A DNA stretch of 64,000 nucleotides from Roseomonas acroporae (GCF_023223525.1 NZ_JALPRX010000050.1:62001-126000), one strand, 5' to 3'. Counted from the first letter of the stretch, positions 45,721-57,018 are shown. Translations and numbers: made by a program. Notes: generated from the sequence alone by a model not told the origin.

Positions 45721-46479
45721 ATGCGCAATGCCGTGTCCCGACCGGCCGCGTGCCGGGCGGCGCGCCGCGTGATCGGCCGGCCTGCCTCGGCGCGCGAGCG
45801 CCTGATCGTGGCGATCGACACGGCGGACCCGGCCCGTGCCGCCGCCCTCGCCGACTCGCTCGCCCCGGCCTGCGGCCTCCTCAAGGTCGGGCTGGAGCTG
45901 TTCGACGCGGTGGGGCCCGCCGCGCCGGCCACGGTGTCGGCGCGGGCGCCGGTCTTCCTCGATCTCAAGCTGCACGACATCCCGAACACCGTGGCCGGTG
46001 CGGTGGGGGCGCTGCTGCCGCTGCGCCCCGCCATGCTCACCCTGCACGCCGCCGGCGGTGCCGCGATGATCGAAGCCGCGCGACACGCGGCCGAGCGGGC
46101 CGGGGCGGCGCGGCCGCTGCTGCTCGCCGTGACCGTGCTGACCAGCCTCGACGCCGCCGCCCTCGCCGCGACCGGCGTCTCCGACCCCCCGGCGGCGCAG
46201 GTGCTGCGCCTCGCCCGGCTGGCCCTGTCGGCCGGTGCCGACGGGCTGGTCTGCTCGCCGCGGGAGGTGGCCGCGCTGCGCGACGCGCTGGGCGCGGCCC
46301 CTGCCCTGGTGGTGCCCGGCATCCGGCCGGCCGGCAGCGCGACCGGCGATCAGGCGCGCACCGCCACCCCGGCCGAGGCGGTGGCGGCCGGCGCCGACTG
46401 GATCGTGGTCGGCCGCCCCGTCACCGGCGCCGCCGACCCGGCCGCCGCCGCGGCGGCGATCGTCGCCGGCCTGCCGTGA
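45721..46479 (+). CDS. pyrF: Orotidine 5'-phosphate decarboxylase
   Basis: 252 residues, TIM barrel, final step of UMP synthesis. [18 protein letters not shown] opens the barrel, the catalytic Asp-Lys-Asp site is in [18 protein letters not shown], then [10 protein letters not shown] and [10 protein letters not shown]. The first ~25 residues are an Arg-rich tail, so a GTG at 45769 is an alternative start. Its stop overlaps a GTG that could open trpF. Confidence 0.95.
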   Translation: MRNAVSRPAACRAARRVIGRPASARERLIVAIDTADPARAAALADSLAPACGLLKVGLELFDAVGPAAPATVSARAPVFLDLKLHDIPNTVAGAVGALLPLRPAMLTLHAAGGAAMIEAARHAAERAGAARPLLLAVTVLTSLDAAALAATGVSDPPAAQVLRLARLALSAGADGLVCSPREVAALRDALGAAPALVVPGIRPAGSATGDQARTATPAEAVAAGADWIVVGRPVTGAADPAAAAAAIVAGLP

Positions 46480-46499
46480 CGCCCGTCGCTTCCTCCGCC

Positions 46500-46607
46500 G
46501 GGTCTCCCGCTGGGACCCCCGCTGGGCCTCCCGCTGGGCCGCTCGCTGGGACCCCCGCTGGGACCCCCGCTGGGACCCCCGCTGGGACCCCCGCTGGGAC
46601 CCCCGCT
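46500..46607 (+). repeat. 12-base minisatellite between pyrF and trpF
   Basis: Nine tandem 12-base units (gggacccccgct and variants), the last five identical, ending six bases before the trpF ATG. The frame is open from GTG 46476, so it could be translated as a PAGT repeat tail of TrpF, or it may be an untranslated leader. Confidence 0.92.
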
Positions 46608-46613
46608 GGGACC

Positions 46614-47285
46614 ATGGTCAAGATCTGCGGCATCAACGATGCCGCCGGGTTCGATGCGGCGCTCGCGGCGGGTGCCGACCTGGTCGGCTTCGTGTTCTTC
46701 CCGCCCTCGCCGCGCGCCGTGTCGCCCGCCGTGGCGGCGTCGCTCTCCGCGCGGCAGGCCGGCGGGGCAGGGCGGGTCGGGCTGTTTGTGGACCCGGACG
46801 ACGCGCTGCTGGAGGCCGTGCTCGCCGCCCTGCCGCTCGACCTGATCCAGCTCCACGGCGCGGAGTCGCCCGAACGCTGCGCCATGCTGCGTGCCCGCTT
46901 CGGGCGGCCGGTGATGAAGGCGCTCGGCATCGCGGCCGAGTCGGATCTCGCGGCGCTCGACCGCTATGCCGGCGCGGTGGACCGCTTCCTGCTCGATGCC
47001 AAGCCTGTGCCGGGCGACGCGCTGCCCGGCGGCAATGCCCGGCGCTTCGACTGGTCGCTGCCCACCCGCCGCCGGATCCCGCTGCCCTGGCTGCTGGCCG
47101 GCGGGCTGACCCCGGCCAACGTCGCGGACGCCATCGCGGAGAGCGGGGCGCCGGGCGTGGACGTCTCCTCCGGCGTGGAGCGGGCGCGCGGCGTGAAGGA
47201 TCCCGCCATGGTCGCCGCCTTCGTCGCGTCGGCGCATGCTGCCCCGGACGCGGCGCCGCGGCGGATGGCCCGTCCCGCCACCTGA
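46614..47285 (+). CDS. trpF: Phosphoribosylanthranilate isomerase
   Basis: 223 residues from ATG 46614, the family N-terminus (MVKICGINDAAGFDAALAAG). TIM barrel enzyme of tryptophan synthesis: GFVFFPPSPRAVSP, LIQLHGAESPERCA, VMKALGIA, FLLDAKP, and LAGGLTPANVADAI with VDVSSGVERARGVKD. If GTG 46476 (overlapping the pyrF stop) is used, the protein gains 46 residues, mostly PAGT repeats. trpB and trpA do not follow, as they often do in relatives. Confidence 0.95.
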   Translation: MVKICGINDAAGFDAALAAGADLVGFVFFPPSPRAVSPAVAASLSARQAGGAGRVGLFVDPDDALLEAVLAALPLDLIQLHGAESPERCAMLRARFGRPVMKALGIAAESDLAALDRYAGAVDRFLLDAKPVPGDALPGGNARRFDWSLPTRRRIPLPWLLAGGLTPANVADAIAESGAPGVDVSSGVERARGVKDPAMVAAFVASAHAAPDAAPRRMARPAT

Positions 47286-47957
47286 TTCCGGTCTGCCCGC
47301 GCCGGACCGGCACGGCTCGCCGCCCGCTCCGGCGGCCTTCGCCGCCGTCCGCCGGCAGGGGCAGCGGCCCGAGCGGGGCCCCGGCCGCGACCGGTGCCCG
47401 GCCCCGGCGGGCGGATCGCCGCCGACGCGCTCCGCTTCGCCGACAGGGGCCCGTGGCGAATCGTCGTCCCGGCCGGATGGTGGCCCGAAGCGGGCCGTTC
47501 GCGCATCGGCGGCCGACCGGGCCGGGCGTCGCGAGAAACCGGCGCGGGGCGGCAGCCCGTTGGCTTATTCTCGCCGGGCCGACCGATGGCAGGTGCCGGG
47601 GACAGGGCCGTCGCGGCGACGGAGCGGGCATCGCGTCCGGTTCCCGGGCGCCTCTGCGAGGGGAGCGACGACGGAATGGCGGGGGAGCTTTCGTGCCGGT
47701 CCGGGGTTCGGCGCGCTGCGACCATGACCACGGGCCACCGCACCGCCGCAGTCCCGCCACCTCGCGCCGGGTGGACGACGCCGCCGGCGCGGGCCGGATC
47801 CAGGCCGGACCGGTCTTCCTCCGACGGGGCTCCCCGCGGCGGGCGAAGGTCCGGTCGGGAGCGCGGCCTGCCGCCGGTCCGCGCCCTCGGCGCCGCCTGC
47901 CGCTCCCGGACGGCCTCGCCTGCCGGCGATCCGACCTAGGCCCGGTCGGCGGGACCG
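47286..47957. other. 672-base region without a recognised gene
   Basis: Between trpF and a GGDEF gene. Open frames here look like GC-driven shadows and none carries a recognisable motif or a good ribosome-binding site. No tandem repeat or strong long hairpin is seen. A remnant of a lost gene is possible. Confidence 0.45.
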
Positions 47958-49943
47958 GTGACGTTGCATCGACACCGCCGGGACGCGGCGGAACCGGGCC
48001 GGGCCGATTTCGGGCGGTCGTCCGGCCCGCCGGGCGTGGCCGATGCGCCGCGGGCGTCCGGGCAGCGGACGTGGATCGACATCCGGGCGGTTCCGGCGCT
48101 CACCCTGGTGGCGGCCTTCGCCTTCTGCCTGCTCGGCCTCGCGACGCTGCTGGACGCGCGGCGCGACGCCTGGAACGCGGCCGGCGACGAGGCCGCCAAT
48201 CTCGGCCGCGTCGTCGGGCAGGAGATCAGCCACACGCTGGAGGTGCTCGACCTCTCCCTGCATGCGGTGATCGAGAACATCGATCATCCCGAGCTGCCGC
48301 GGATCAACCCCGCGCTGCGTGCCCTCGTGCTGTTCGACCGTGCGGCGATGGCCAGTCATCTCTCCGGCATCCTGGTGCTCGACCGGGCGGGCGACCCGCT
48401 CCTGTTCTCCCGCGGTGGGCAGCCGTCGGGCAGCTTCGCCGACCGCCCCTACTACCGGCGCCATCGCGACGCGGCCTCCGACCAGGGGCTGGTCGTCAGC
48501 CCGCCGATCATGGAGGAGTGGCTGGGCGGCCCGATGCTCGGGGTGAGTCGGCGCCTGGACGACGGCGCCGGGCGGTTCGCCGGCGTGGTGGTCGGCTTGG
48601 TGCGCCTGGAGTATCTGCGCAACCTGCTCGGCGGCATCGCGCTCGGGTCGGCCGGCGCATTGGCCCTCTGCCTCGGCGACGGCGAGGCGGCGGTCCGGGT
48701 GGTGGGCAGTGGCGGCCCGGCCTCGGCGGACGGGTTCCGCGGCTGCGCCGGGGCGCGGGAGGCCCGCGCCGGGCCGGTGACGCGAACCGAACCCGACGGC
48801 GCCCGCCACCTCGATCTCGTCACCCGGATACCGGGCACGGGGTTATGCGTGGTGGTCTCGCTCAGCGCCGCCGACATCGAGGCGCGCTGGTGGCCGCGGG
48901 CCTGGCAGATCGGCCTGCTCATGCTCGGCCTGTTCGCGTTCATGGCGGCGCTGGCCGTGGCGCTGCGGCTGGAGCTGAGGCGGCGGCGCCAGGCGGAGGA
49001 GACCCTGCGCGAGAGCGAGGCGCGCTTCCGGGCGCTGGCCGAGAATTCCGGCGACATGGTGGCGCGCATCGACCTCGCCGGCCGCCGGCGCTACGTCTCG
49101 CCTGTCTCCTGGCGTCTGCTCGGCTGCTCGCCCGAGGCGCTGATCGGCACCGAGGCGCTGGCCGACATGCCGGCGGAGGACCGGCCGGCGGTGCTGCGGG
49201 AGATCGCCCGGCTGCGCAGCGGCCAGACCGAGGAGGTGGTGGTGACCTACCGGGCGCGCCATGCCGACGGCCACTCGATCTGGCTGGAATCCACCCTGCG
49301 CGTGACGCGCGACGTCGCCACCGGCAGGCCGGACGGCGTGATCTCGGTGTCGCGCGACGTCACCGAGCGCAAGCGGCTGGAGATGCGGCTGGCCGAGGCC
49401 GCCCGCCAGGACGGGCTGACCGGCCTTTCCAACCGGCGCGCCTTCGACGAGGCGCTGGCGGCGGAATGGCATGGCTGCGCCGGGCGCGGACGGCCGCTTT
49501 CCCTGATGCTGATCGACGTGGACGCCTTCAAGTCGTTCAACGACCGGCACGGCCATCTGGCCGGCGACGACTGCCTGCGCGGCGTCGCCGGGCCGCTGCG
49601 CGACGCGGTCAGGCGGGCCGGCGAGATGGCGGCGCGCTACGGCGGCGAGGAATTCGTGCTGCTGCTGCCCGGCACCGGCGCCGTCGACGTGGCGCGCCTG
49701 GGCGAGCGGGTGCGGGCCGAGATCGAGGCGCTCGGCCTGCCGCATGGCGGGGCGGGTGCTCCGCTGCCGGTGGTCACCGCGAGCATCGGGGTCGCCACGG
49801 CGATCCCTGGTGGCCTGTCGGAGCCGTCGGATCCGGAAGCGCTGCTGATGGCGGCCGATCGGGCCCTCTATGTCGCCAAGCGGGAAGGCCGCAACCGGGT
49901 CTCGCAGGCGCCGCTGCCGGGGCGGATGGCGGCACGCATCTGA
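47958..49943 (+). CDS. Membrane-bound diguanylate cyclase with periplasmic sensor and PAS
   Basis: 661 residues. TM1 about 46-66 (ALTLVAAFAFCLLGLATLL), a periplasmic region of about 240 residues resembling a dCache-type sensor (LDLSLHAVIENID, DRAGDPLLFSRGG, DRPYYRRH), TM2 about 318-338. A PAS domain follows (ESEARFRALAENSGDMVARI through SVSRDVTERKRLE), then GGDEF (DGLTGLSNRRAFDEAL, GGEEF at 562-566). The catalytic motif is intact. RAGE replaces the RxxD inhibitory site, so product feedback may be absent. GTG 47958. Its TGA stop is directly followed by the MITE-like element. Confidence 0.9.
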   Translation: MTLHRHRRDAAEPGRADFGRSSGPPGVADAPRASGQRTWIDIRAVPALTLVAAFAFCLLGLATLLDARRDAWNAAGDEAANLGRVVGQEISHTLEVLDLSLHAVIENIDHPELPRINPALRALVLFDRAAMASHLSGILVLDRAGDPLLFSRGGQPSGSFADRPYYRRHRDAASDQGLVVSPPIMEEWLGGPMLGVSRRLDDGAGRFAGVVVGLVRLEYLRNLLGGIALGSAGALALCLGDGEAAVRVVGSGGPASADGFRGCAGAREARAGPVTRTEPDGARHLDLVTRIPGTGLCVVVSLSAADIEARWWPRAWQIGLLMLGLFAFMAALAVALRLELRRRRQAEETLRESEARFRALAENSGDMVARIDLAGRRRYVSPVSWRLLGCSPEALIGTEALADMPAEDRPAVLREIARLRSGQTEEVVVTYRARHADGHSIWLESTLRVTRDVATGRPDGVISVSRDVTERKRLEMRLAEAARQDGLTGLSNRRAFDEALAAEWHGCAGRGRPLSLMLIDVDAFKSFNDRHGHLAGDDCLRGVAGPLRDAVRRAGEMAARYGGEEFVLLLPGTGAVDVARLGERVRAEIEALGLPHGGAGAPLPVVTASIGVATAIPGGLSEPSDPEALLMAADRALYVAKREGRNRVSQAPLPGRMAARI

Positions 49944-50102
49944 GAGCCTGTTCGAGAGGCCTGCGGGTCGGTCCGGCGGGTCTTTTCCGCGCCGGGCGCG
50001 TCAGGGACCTGGCACGATGCCCCGCATCGTGCCGGCGTCCCTTCCTTCCCGGCACGAAAAATCCCTCGCCATCCCTCCGCCGCAGGCCTCTCGAACAGGC
50101 TT
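49944..50102. mobile_element. MITE-like foldback element with 22-bp perfect inverted ends
   Basis: A perfect 22-base inverted repeat at 49945-49966 and 50080-50101 encloses imperfectly palindromic DNA. This includes the hairpin GGCACGATGC/GCATCGTGCC at 50011-50033 and matching inner arms, so the whole element can fold back. TGA flanks both ends (49941-49943 and 50103-50105), consistent with a 3-base TNA-type target duplication of IS5-like elements. It is too short to encode anything. The left TGA is the stop codon of the GGDEF gene. The following ~290 bases up to 50400 hold an AT-rich patch (50210-50224) but no gene. Confidence 0.65.
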
Positions 50103-50402
50103 TGAGTCCGCCCCACGCAGGTCCTGGCCTGCGCGGGGCGGTACGCGCAGGGGGCGGTGGGGCGGCGTTCAGGGACCGGCCCGTCGCACATCCTGTCAAG
50201 TGATGATGTGTAAAATATTAAATGCCTGACGGAATTTGTTGCGCCCTCGCTCGCCCTGGACCACTGACGCGTGTACAGCGGGGAAGAGTCATGGTATACG
50301 GATTTCCCGGCAGCCAACCGCGACGCAAGTTCCGCGGACTGCCCGGCCGGCCTCGCCTTTCCCGGCAGGCCGTCGACCGAACGCTCTAGAGGAGACCTCC
50401 CC

Positions 50403-50459
50403 ATGCCCTCGATTGGCCCGGCATGGCTGCCTGCCATGGGTGTCTGTGGATGCTGGTGA
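50403..50459 (+). CDS. Possible 18-residue leader peptide
   Basis: The best ribosome-binding site in this area (GAGGAGA, about 50390-50396) points to ATG 50403, which opens MPSIGPAWLPAMGVCGCW and stops at 50457-50459. The stop overlaps start codons (ATG 50450, GTG 50456) of the HIRAN-like frame. Either a short leader used for translational coupling or a frameshift in the beginning of the HIRAN gene. Confidence 0.3.
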   Translation: MPSIGPAWLPAMGVCGCW

Positions 50460-50779
50460 TCCAGACCTACCTGGCGGGCATGGGCGAATTGGCCGATCTC
50501 ACCGCCCTCGCCGGCCTGCGCCTCGGCAGCCCGCTGGAGTTGCGCTGCGCACCGGCGCGGGGGAGCAGGGCGCGGCGCATCTACGTCCATGCGACGGATG
50601 GCCGGGTGCTCGGCTTCCTGCCGCCCGACGACGCGGCCTCGCTGCCGATCCTGCTGGATCAGGGAGCGAGTGCCACGGCCAGCATCACCGCGATGGTGCC
50701 GGCCTTCATGCGGCCGCGCCTGCAGATCGAGGTGCGCGTGACCGGTCAGCGGCGCCGGCGGCCCCACCTCGCGGCCTGA
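50450..50779 (+). CDS. Small HIRAN-like domain protein
   Basis: 109 residues. LAGLRLGSPLELRCAPARGS, then RRIYVHATDGRVLGFLPPDD and an ILLDQGASATASI strand resemble the HIRAN beta-barrel, which binds DNA ends in helicase partners and also occurs alone in bacteria. The match is by pattern only. The start is uncertain: ATG 50450 is preferred for coupling to the short upstream frame; ATG 50423 would add MAACHGCLW. No helicase or nuclease partner is nearby. Confidence 0.6.
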   Translation: MLVIQTYLAGMGELADLTALAGLRLGSPLELRCAPARGSRARRIYVHATDGRVLGFLPPDDAASLPILLDQGASATASITAMVPAFMRPRLQIEVRVTGQRRRRPHLAA

Positions 50780-51058
50780 CGGGCCCTGCGCCCGCTTCCA
50801 CCGCGCGGCCCGCCCGGGACGTCGGGCTCCGACGAGTGGTCCGATGGCGAGCGATCCGGTGGGAAGCGGCCCGCCCTGTCCGGCACCCTGCCTTCCGGTC
50901 CCCCGGCCGGTCGCCGGCGGCGGTTCCTGTTCCCCTGCCGGTCCGCGCTTGCGCGGCCCGGCGTGATCCCTCGGTCCGGCGCGCGGCCGCTCACTGCCGT
51001 CCGGGCGACCCCGCGCGTGCTACCGGTCCGCGCCGGTCGGGGATGATGCGGGCGGGTA

Positions 51059-51508
51059 TCAGTCCAGGTCGACGGCGTGCAGGCGCAGCACCTCGATGCC
51101 CACCACCTCCAGGGTGGCGACATGCGTCGCCTCCAGCAGGACCGGCGGCGCGCAACCGGCCGCCAGCGCCTCCTGCCAGCGCGCGGCGCAGAGGCACCAG
51201 CGATCGCCGGGCCGCAGCCCGGCGAAGCCGTATTCCGGCCGTGGCGTCGACAGGTCGTTGCCGCGGCGCTTCGAGAATTCCAGGAACTCTTCCGTCATCT
51301 CGGCGCACACGGTGTGCAGGCCGAAATCCTCCGGGGCGGTGTTGCAGCATCCGTCCCGGAAGAAGCCGGTGAGGGGGGCCACCGAGCAGGGCAGCAGCTT
51401 GCCGCCGACGACGTTGCGTCCTTCCGGGCGCGCGACGGGATGCCCCGCCGGGCGCCGGTCGGGGCGATCCTCCGGCGGGCCTGCCGGCCCGCCTTCGGTC
51501 CCGCGCAA
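51059..51508 (-). CDS. DUF2237-like protein of unknown function
   Basis: 149 residues. It matches a small conserved bacterial family with the strings NVVGGKLLPCSVAPLTGFFR, DGCCNTAPEDFGLHTVCA, MTEEFLEFSKRRGNDLSTPR and GLRPGDRWCLCAARW; I associate it with DUF2237. Multiple conserved Cys and His could bind a metal, but function is unknown. TTG 51508 is the only usable start in frame; the first ~30 residues are not conserved-looking. It lies 25 bases after pckA on the same strand, so it is probably co-transcribed. Confidence 0.8.
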   Translation of the reverse strand: MRGTEGGPAGPPEDRPDRRPAGHPVARPEGRNVVGGKLLPCSVAPLTGFFRDGCCNTAPEDFGLHTVCAEMTEEFLEFSKRRGNDLSTPRPEYGFAGLRPGDRWCLCAARWQEALAAGCAPPVLLEATHVATLEVVGIEVLRLHAVDLD

Positions 51509-51533
51509 GGCGGCCTTGCCCTTCGCGCGCCGT

Positions 51534-53144
<1,611 letters not shown>

Positions 53145-53292
53145 GCAGAACCTCCGGTGGAAGGAAGATGTTCGAGCCGGAGGTCGCGTTGTGCGGCGCT
53201 TCCGGTTCGGTTCCTTGGCGCCGTTCCTCTTGGATTGCAGAGGATCCTAGGCAGTAAACCGTAAGCTGGTCAATGCACACTTAAAAGGCAAC

Positions 53293-54105
53293 TTAACTTT
53301 CTGTGGGCTCCCCCCGGGCCTGGCGGACGGCGCGCACCAGCGCCTCGCGCACGCCGGCGGCGGTGGCGACCGGCGCGGCGAAGGCCAGGCGTGCCACCAG
53401 CCCCGTGGGCGCCGCCCCGCCCTCCTCCGCCCCGCCGGCTTCCGACGCGCCGCCCCCTGCCTCGCTGCCCTCCGGCGTGCCGTCCGGCAGCGCCAGGTCG
53501 CAGCCATCCGGGTCCACCCCGGCCAGGCGCCAGGGGCCGGGTGGGGCGCCCAGCAGGCGCTCGGCGATCAGCGCCACCGCCCCGGCATGATCGGCGTTCA
53601 CGTGCGCGACGATGCCTGCCTCGGCCGCCGCGATCGCCGCCACCGCCGCCGGGTCGGGCAGCAGCGCCGCGCGGGCCAGCCGCGTCGCGCGGGCGAAGCC
53701 GCCGACCAGCAGCGCCGATCGCGGCCGCACCCGCCAGAGCCCGAAATCGGCGAAGCCGGCGTAGAGGGCGGCGTAGGGATGGCGCGACAGCCAGCGCGCC
53801 TTCAGCGGCGGCGCCTCCGCGTCCGGCACCGGCTCGGCGAGGCCGGTCAGGGTGACGCGTGGCGTGGTCTGCGGATTCGGCCCCGTGGCGGCGCCGGTGA
53901 ACAGCAGCGCGCAGCGCGGCTCGGCGCGGAGCTGGCGCGTGTGCTCCGACAGGGCGGAGAGCCAGAGCAGCACCGCGAGGTCGGGCGCCGCCGCCGGCGT
54001 CACCAGGCTGGCGAAGGGCTGCCCGCCCGCCGCCGTGGCCAGCGTGGCCGATCCCGCCGCCCGCACGAGGCAGCGCGCCTCGAAAGCCGCCGCATCCATC
54101 GCCAT
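53293..54105 (-). CDS. HugZ-like pyridoxamine-oxidase-fold protein with DUF2470-like C-terminus
   Basis: 270 residues. The N-terminal split-barrel (FEARCLVRAAGSATLATAAG, ASLVTPAAAPDLAVLLWLS, SEHTRQLRAEPRCALLFTG) is of the flavin reductase/PNPOx type found in HugZ haem oxygenases. The C-terminal part with AHVNADHAGAVALIAERLLG matches the DUF2470 module. Haem degradation or another redox role is plausible, though the C-terminal His of HugZ is not evident by eye. ATG 54105. It lies between pckA and chvI, on the pckA strand. Confidence 0.8.
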   Translation of the reverse strand: MAMDAAAFEARCLVRAAGSATLATAAGGQPFASLVTPAAAPDLAVLLWLSALSEHTRQLRAEPRCALLFTGAATGPNPQTTPRVTLTGLAEPVPDAEAPPLKARWLSRHPYAALYAGFADFGLWRVRPRSALLVGGFARATRLARAALLPDPAAVAAIAAAEAGIVAHVNADHAGAVALIAERLLGAPPGPWRLAGVDPDGCDLALPDGTPEGSEAGGGASEAGGAEEGGAAPTGLVARLAFAAPVATAAGVREALVRAVRQARGEPTES

Positions 54106-54252
54106 ATCGCCAATCCCACCCTGCCGGCCCGCCGCTTCGGCCCGCCTCGCGCCACAATCGGCGGCGATCCTGGGTCGCGCCGGGGTGACGGCCCGCCCGG
54201 CCGTGCCTAATGAGTGGCCGAGACCGACGACCGCGCCCCCGGAGCCCCGCCG

Positions 54253-54954
<702 letters not shown>

Positions 54955-54961
54955 GGCCACC

Positions 54962-56689
54962 ATGCCGGAAGGCGGCGCGGCTCCCCCACCCCTCGCGTCG
55001 CCCGCCCAGGCGGGCGGCCGTGCCGCGCCCCGCGCCCCGGTGGCCAGGGCCGACCCGACGCGCCGCCTGTGGCATTCGCCGCTGCTGCGCCGCATCCTGC
55101 TGATGAACGCCCTGCCGCCGGCGCTGCTGGCGGCCTCGCTGCTCTACCTCGACCAGTACCAGAACGGGCTGATGGCCGCCGAGGTGGAGAGCCTGCGCAC
55201 CCAGGCCCGCATCTACGCCAACGGCATCGCCGAGGCCGCGGTGCGGCCGCAGGACGACCGCATGGTGCTCTCGCCCGACGCGGCGCGGCCGCTGCTGCGC
55301 CGGCTGGTCGAGCCCTCGCCCAACACCCAGGCCAAGCTGTTCGACAACAACGGCCTGGTGGTCGCCGACAGCCGGCTGCGGGAAGGGCAGGGGGGGGCCA
55401 TCGTCTCCGAGCCGCTGCCGCCGCCGGAGCCGCGGCGCATCTTCGCCGGCACGCTGGCCGGGCTCTACGACCGGCTGATCGGCCTGTTCCCGCGCTCGGT
55501 GCGCGGCGCCAGCGGCCGCGACGGGGTGGTGGTGGACGTCAACCCCGACGCCCCCTCCTTCGACTGGCAGCCCGATCTCGGCCCGGACCGGCGCGAGGAG
55601 CTGCGCATCGCGCTGGAAGGCGGCGTGAACCCCTATGTCCGCCGCACCGCCGACGGCCGCCTGCTGGTCTCGGTGGCCGAGCCGGCGCGGCGCGGCAACC
55701 AGAGCGTCGGCATCGTGCTGCTCACCCGCGAGGCGCGGGAGGTGGACCAGCGGCTGTTCGAGATCCGCTTCTCCGTGCTCGGCCTGTTCGCCCTGGCCCT
55801 CGCCCTGACCGTGGCGCTCTCCGTCTACCTCGCCCGCACCACGGCGACGCCGATGCTCCAGCTCGCCGCCGCCGCCGCCGCGATGCGCGCCGGCAAGGGC
55901 CGCGCCGGCTCGGTGCCCGAGCCGCTGCTGGCGAGGCGCGACGAGATCGGCGTGCTGGCGCGCGACCTGCAGGATTCGGCGACCGCCCTCTGGGCCCGCA
56001 TCGACGCCAACGAGCGCTTCGCGGCCGACGTGGCGCACGAGCTGCGCAACCCGCTCACCTCCGTCCGCTCGGCGCTGGAGACGCTGCTCAGGGTCGAGAA
56101 GCCCGAGGACCAGAAGCGGCTGCTGGCCATCATCGCCGAGGACGCGGTGCGGATGGACCGGCTGATCGCCGACATCTCCGACAGCTCCCGCGTCGATGCC
56201 GAGCTGTCGCGCACCGCCTCGGAGCCGGTGGACATCGGCCCGATCCTCTCGGCCCTCGCCGAGCTGCACCAGGCGACCCGCAAGGAGAACGACCCGGTGG
56301 TGGCGCTGGAGGCGCCCGACCGGCTCGTGGTGCGCGGCGTCGAGGGGCGGCTGGTGCAGGTGCTGCGCAACCTGCTGGGCAACGCGCTCTCCTTCTCCCC
56401 GCCCCGCGGCACGGTGCAGGTCCGCGCCCGCCCCACCGGCGCCATGGTGGAGCTGACCGTGGAGGACGAGGGGCCCGGCATCCCCGAGGCCAGGCTGGAG
56501 GGCATCTTCGACCGCTTCTACTCGGAGCGGCCGAGCGGCGAGCAGTTCGGCAAGCATTCCGGCCTCGGCCTGTCCATCAGCCGGCAGATCGTGGAGGGTC
56601 TGCGCGGGCGGATCAGCGCCGAGAACCGGCGCGACGCCAACGGCAAGGTGATCGGCGCCCGCTTCATCGTGCGGCTGCCGGCCGGTTAG
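54962..56689 (+). CDS. chvG: Sensor histidine kinase ChvG (ExoS)
   Basis: 575 residues. TM1 about 46-62, a periplasmic sensor of ~200 residues (VESLRTQARIYANGIAEAAV, AKLFDNNGLVVADSRL), TM2 about 268-290 and a HAMP-like segment. HisKA follows with FAADVAHELRNPLTSVRSAL, then HATPase with NLLGNALSFSPP, VEDEGPGIPEARLEGIF and HSGLGLSISRQIVEGL. All kinase motifs are intact. Partner of ChvI. The stop codon TAG falls inside repeat R1. hprK and the PTS-like genes that often follow chvG are absent. Confidence 0.93.
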   Translation: MPEGGAAPPPLASPAQAGGRAAPRAPVARADPTRRLWHSPLLRRILLMNALPPALLAASLLYLDQYQNGLMAAEVESLRTQARIYANGIAEAAVRPQDDRMVLSPDAARPLLRRLVEPSPNTQAKLFDNNGLVVADSRLREGQGGAIVSEPLPPPEPRRIFAGTLAGLYDRLIGLFPRSVRGASGRDGVVVDVNPDAPSFDWQPDLGPDRREELRIALEGGVNPYVRRTADGRLLVSVAEPARRGNQSVGIVLLTREAREVDQRLFEIRFSVLGLFALALALTVALSVYLARTTATPMLQLAAAAAAMRAGKGRAGSVPEPLLARRDEIGVLARDLQDSATALWARIDANERFAADVAHELRNPLTSVRSALETLLRVEKPEDQKRLLAIIAEDAVRMDRLIADISDSSRVDAELSRTASEPVDIGPILSALAELHQATRKENDPVVALEAPDRLVVRGVEGRLVQVLRNLLGNALSFSPPRGTVQVRARPTGAMVELTVEDEGPGIPEARLEGIFDRFYSERPSGEQFGKHSGLGLSISRQIVEGLRGRISAENRRDANGKVIGARFIVRLPAG

Positions 56690-56793
56690 AGCATTTTCAA
56701 GCTGAGCGTCCTCGCTCAGCGGCTCGGAAAATGCGAAAAATCAAAAGGCTAGAGCCGTTCCGGCCTGATACAGTCAGGGTGGATCGGCTCTAG
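56686..56793 (+). repeat. Modular hairpin repeat, family R1, copy 2
   Basis: Begins over the chvG stop codon with TTAGAGCATTTTC. The first hairpin is GCTGAGCG/CGCTCAGC with loop TCCT, enclosed by GCATTTTC/GAAAATGC. Then come a linker with AAAAGGCTAGAGC and a second hairpin (arm CCTGA, loop TACAG) enclosed by CTAGAGCC/GGCTCTAG. It is homologous to copy 1 at 10078-10235 read on its minus strand. The rest of the spacer to 57018 holds no gene. Confidence 0.88.
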
Positions 56794-57018
56794 GGACCGT
56801 CCGCGCCGCCGGTCCCGCTGCCGCTGGCCGGCCGGAATTGCGGGGCTGGCCGCGGCCCTGCCCGCCGGCGTTCCGGACGGGTCGGTTCCCGTTCCCGTCC
56901 GGCCGACGGGGCGGCGAGAGGGCGGCACAGGCGGCTGGCACGCAGGGGTGGCGGCAGGAAATCGATTTCGCCTTCATGGGGGAGATTGATCTGTTGCGGA
57001 CAACTTATCCGTGAATTA

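Noticed and set aside
47286-47957. Short open frames between trpF and the GGDEF gene
   Set aside because: No ribosome-binding sites, no motifs, and overlapping frames on both strands typical of GC-rich non-coding DNA.
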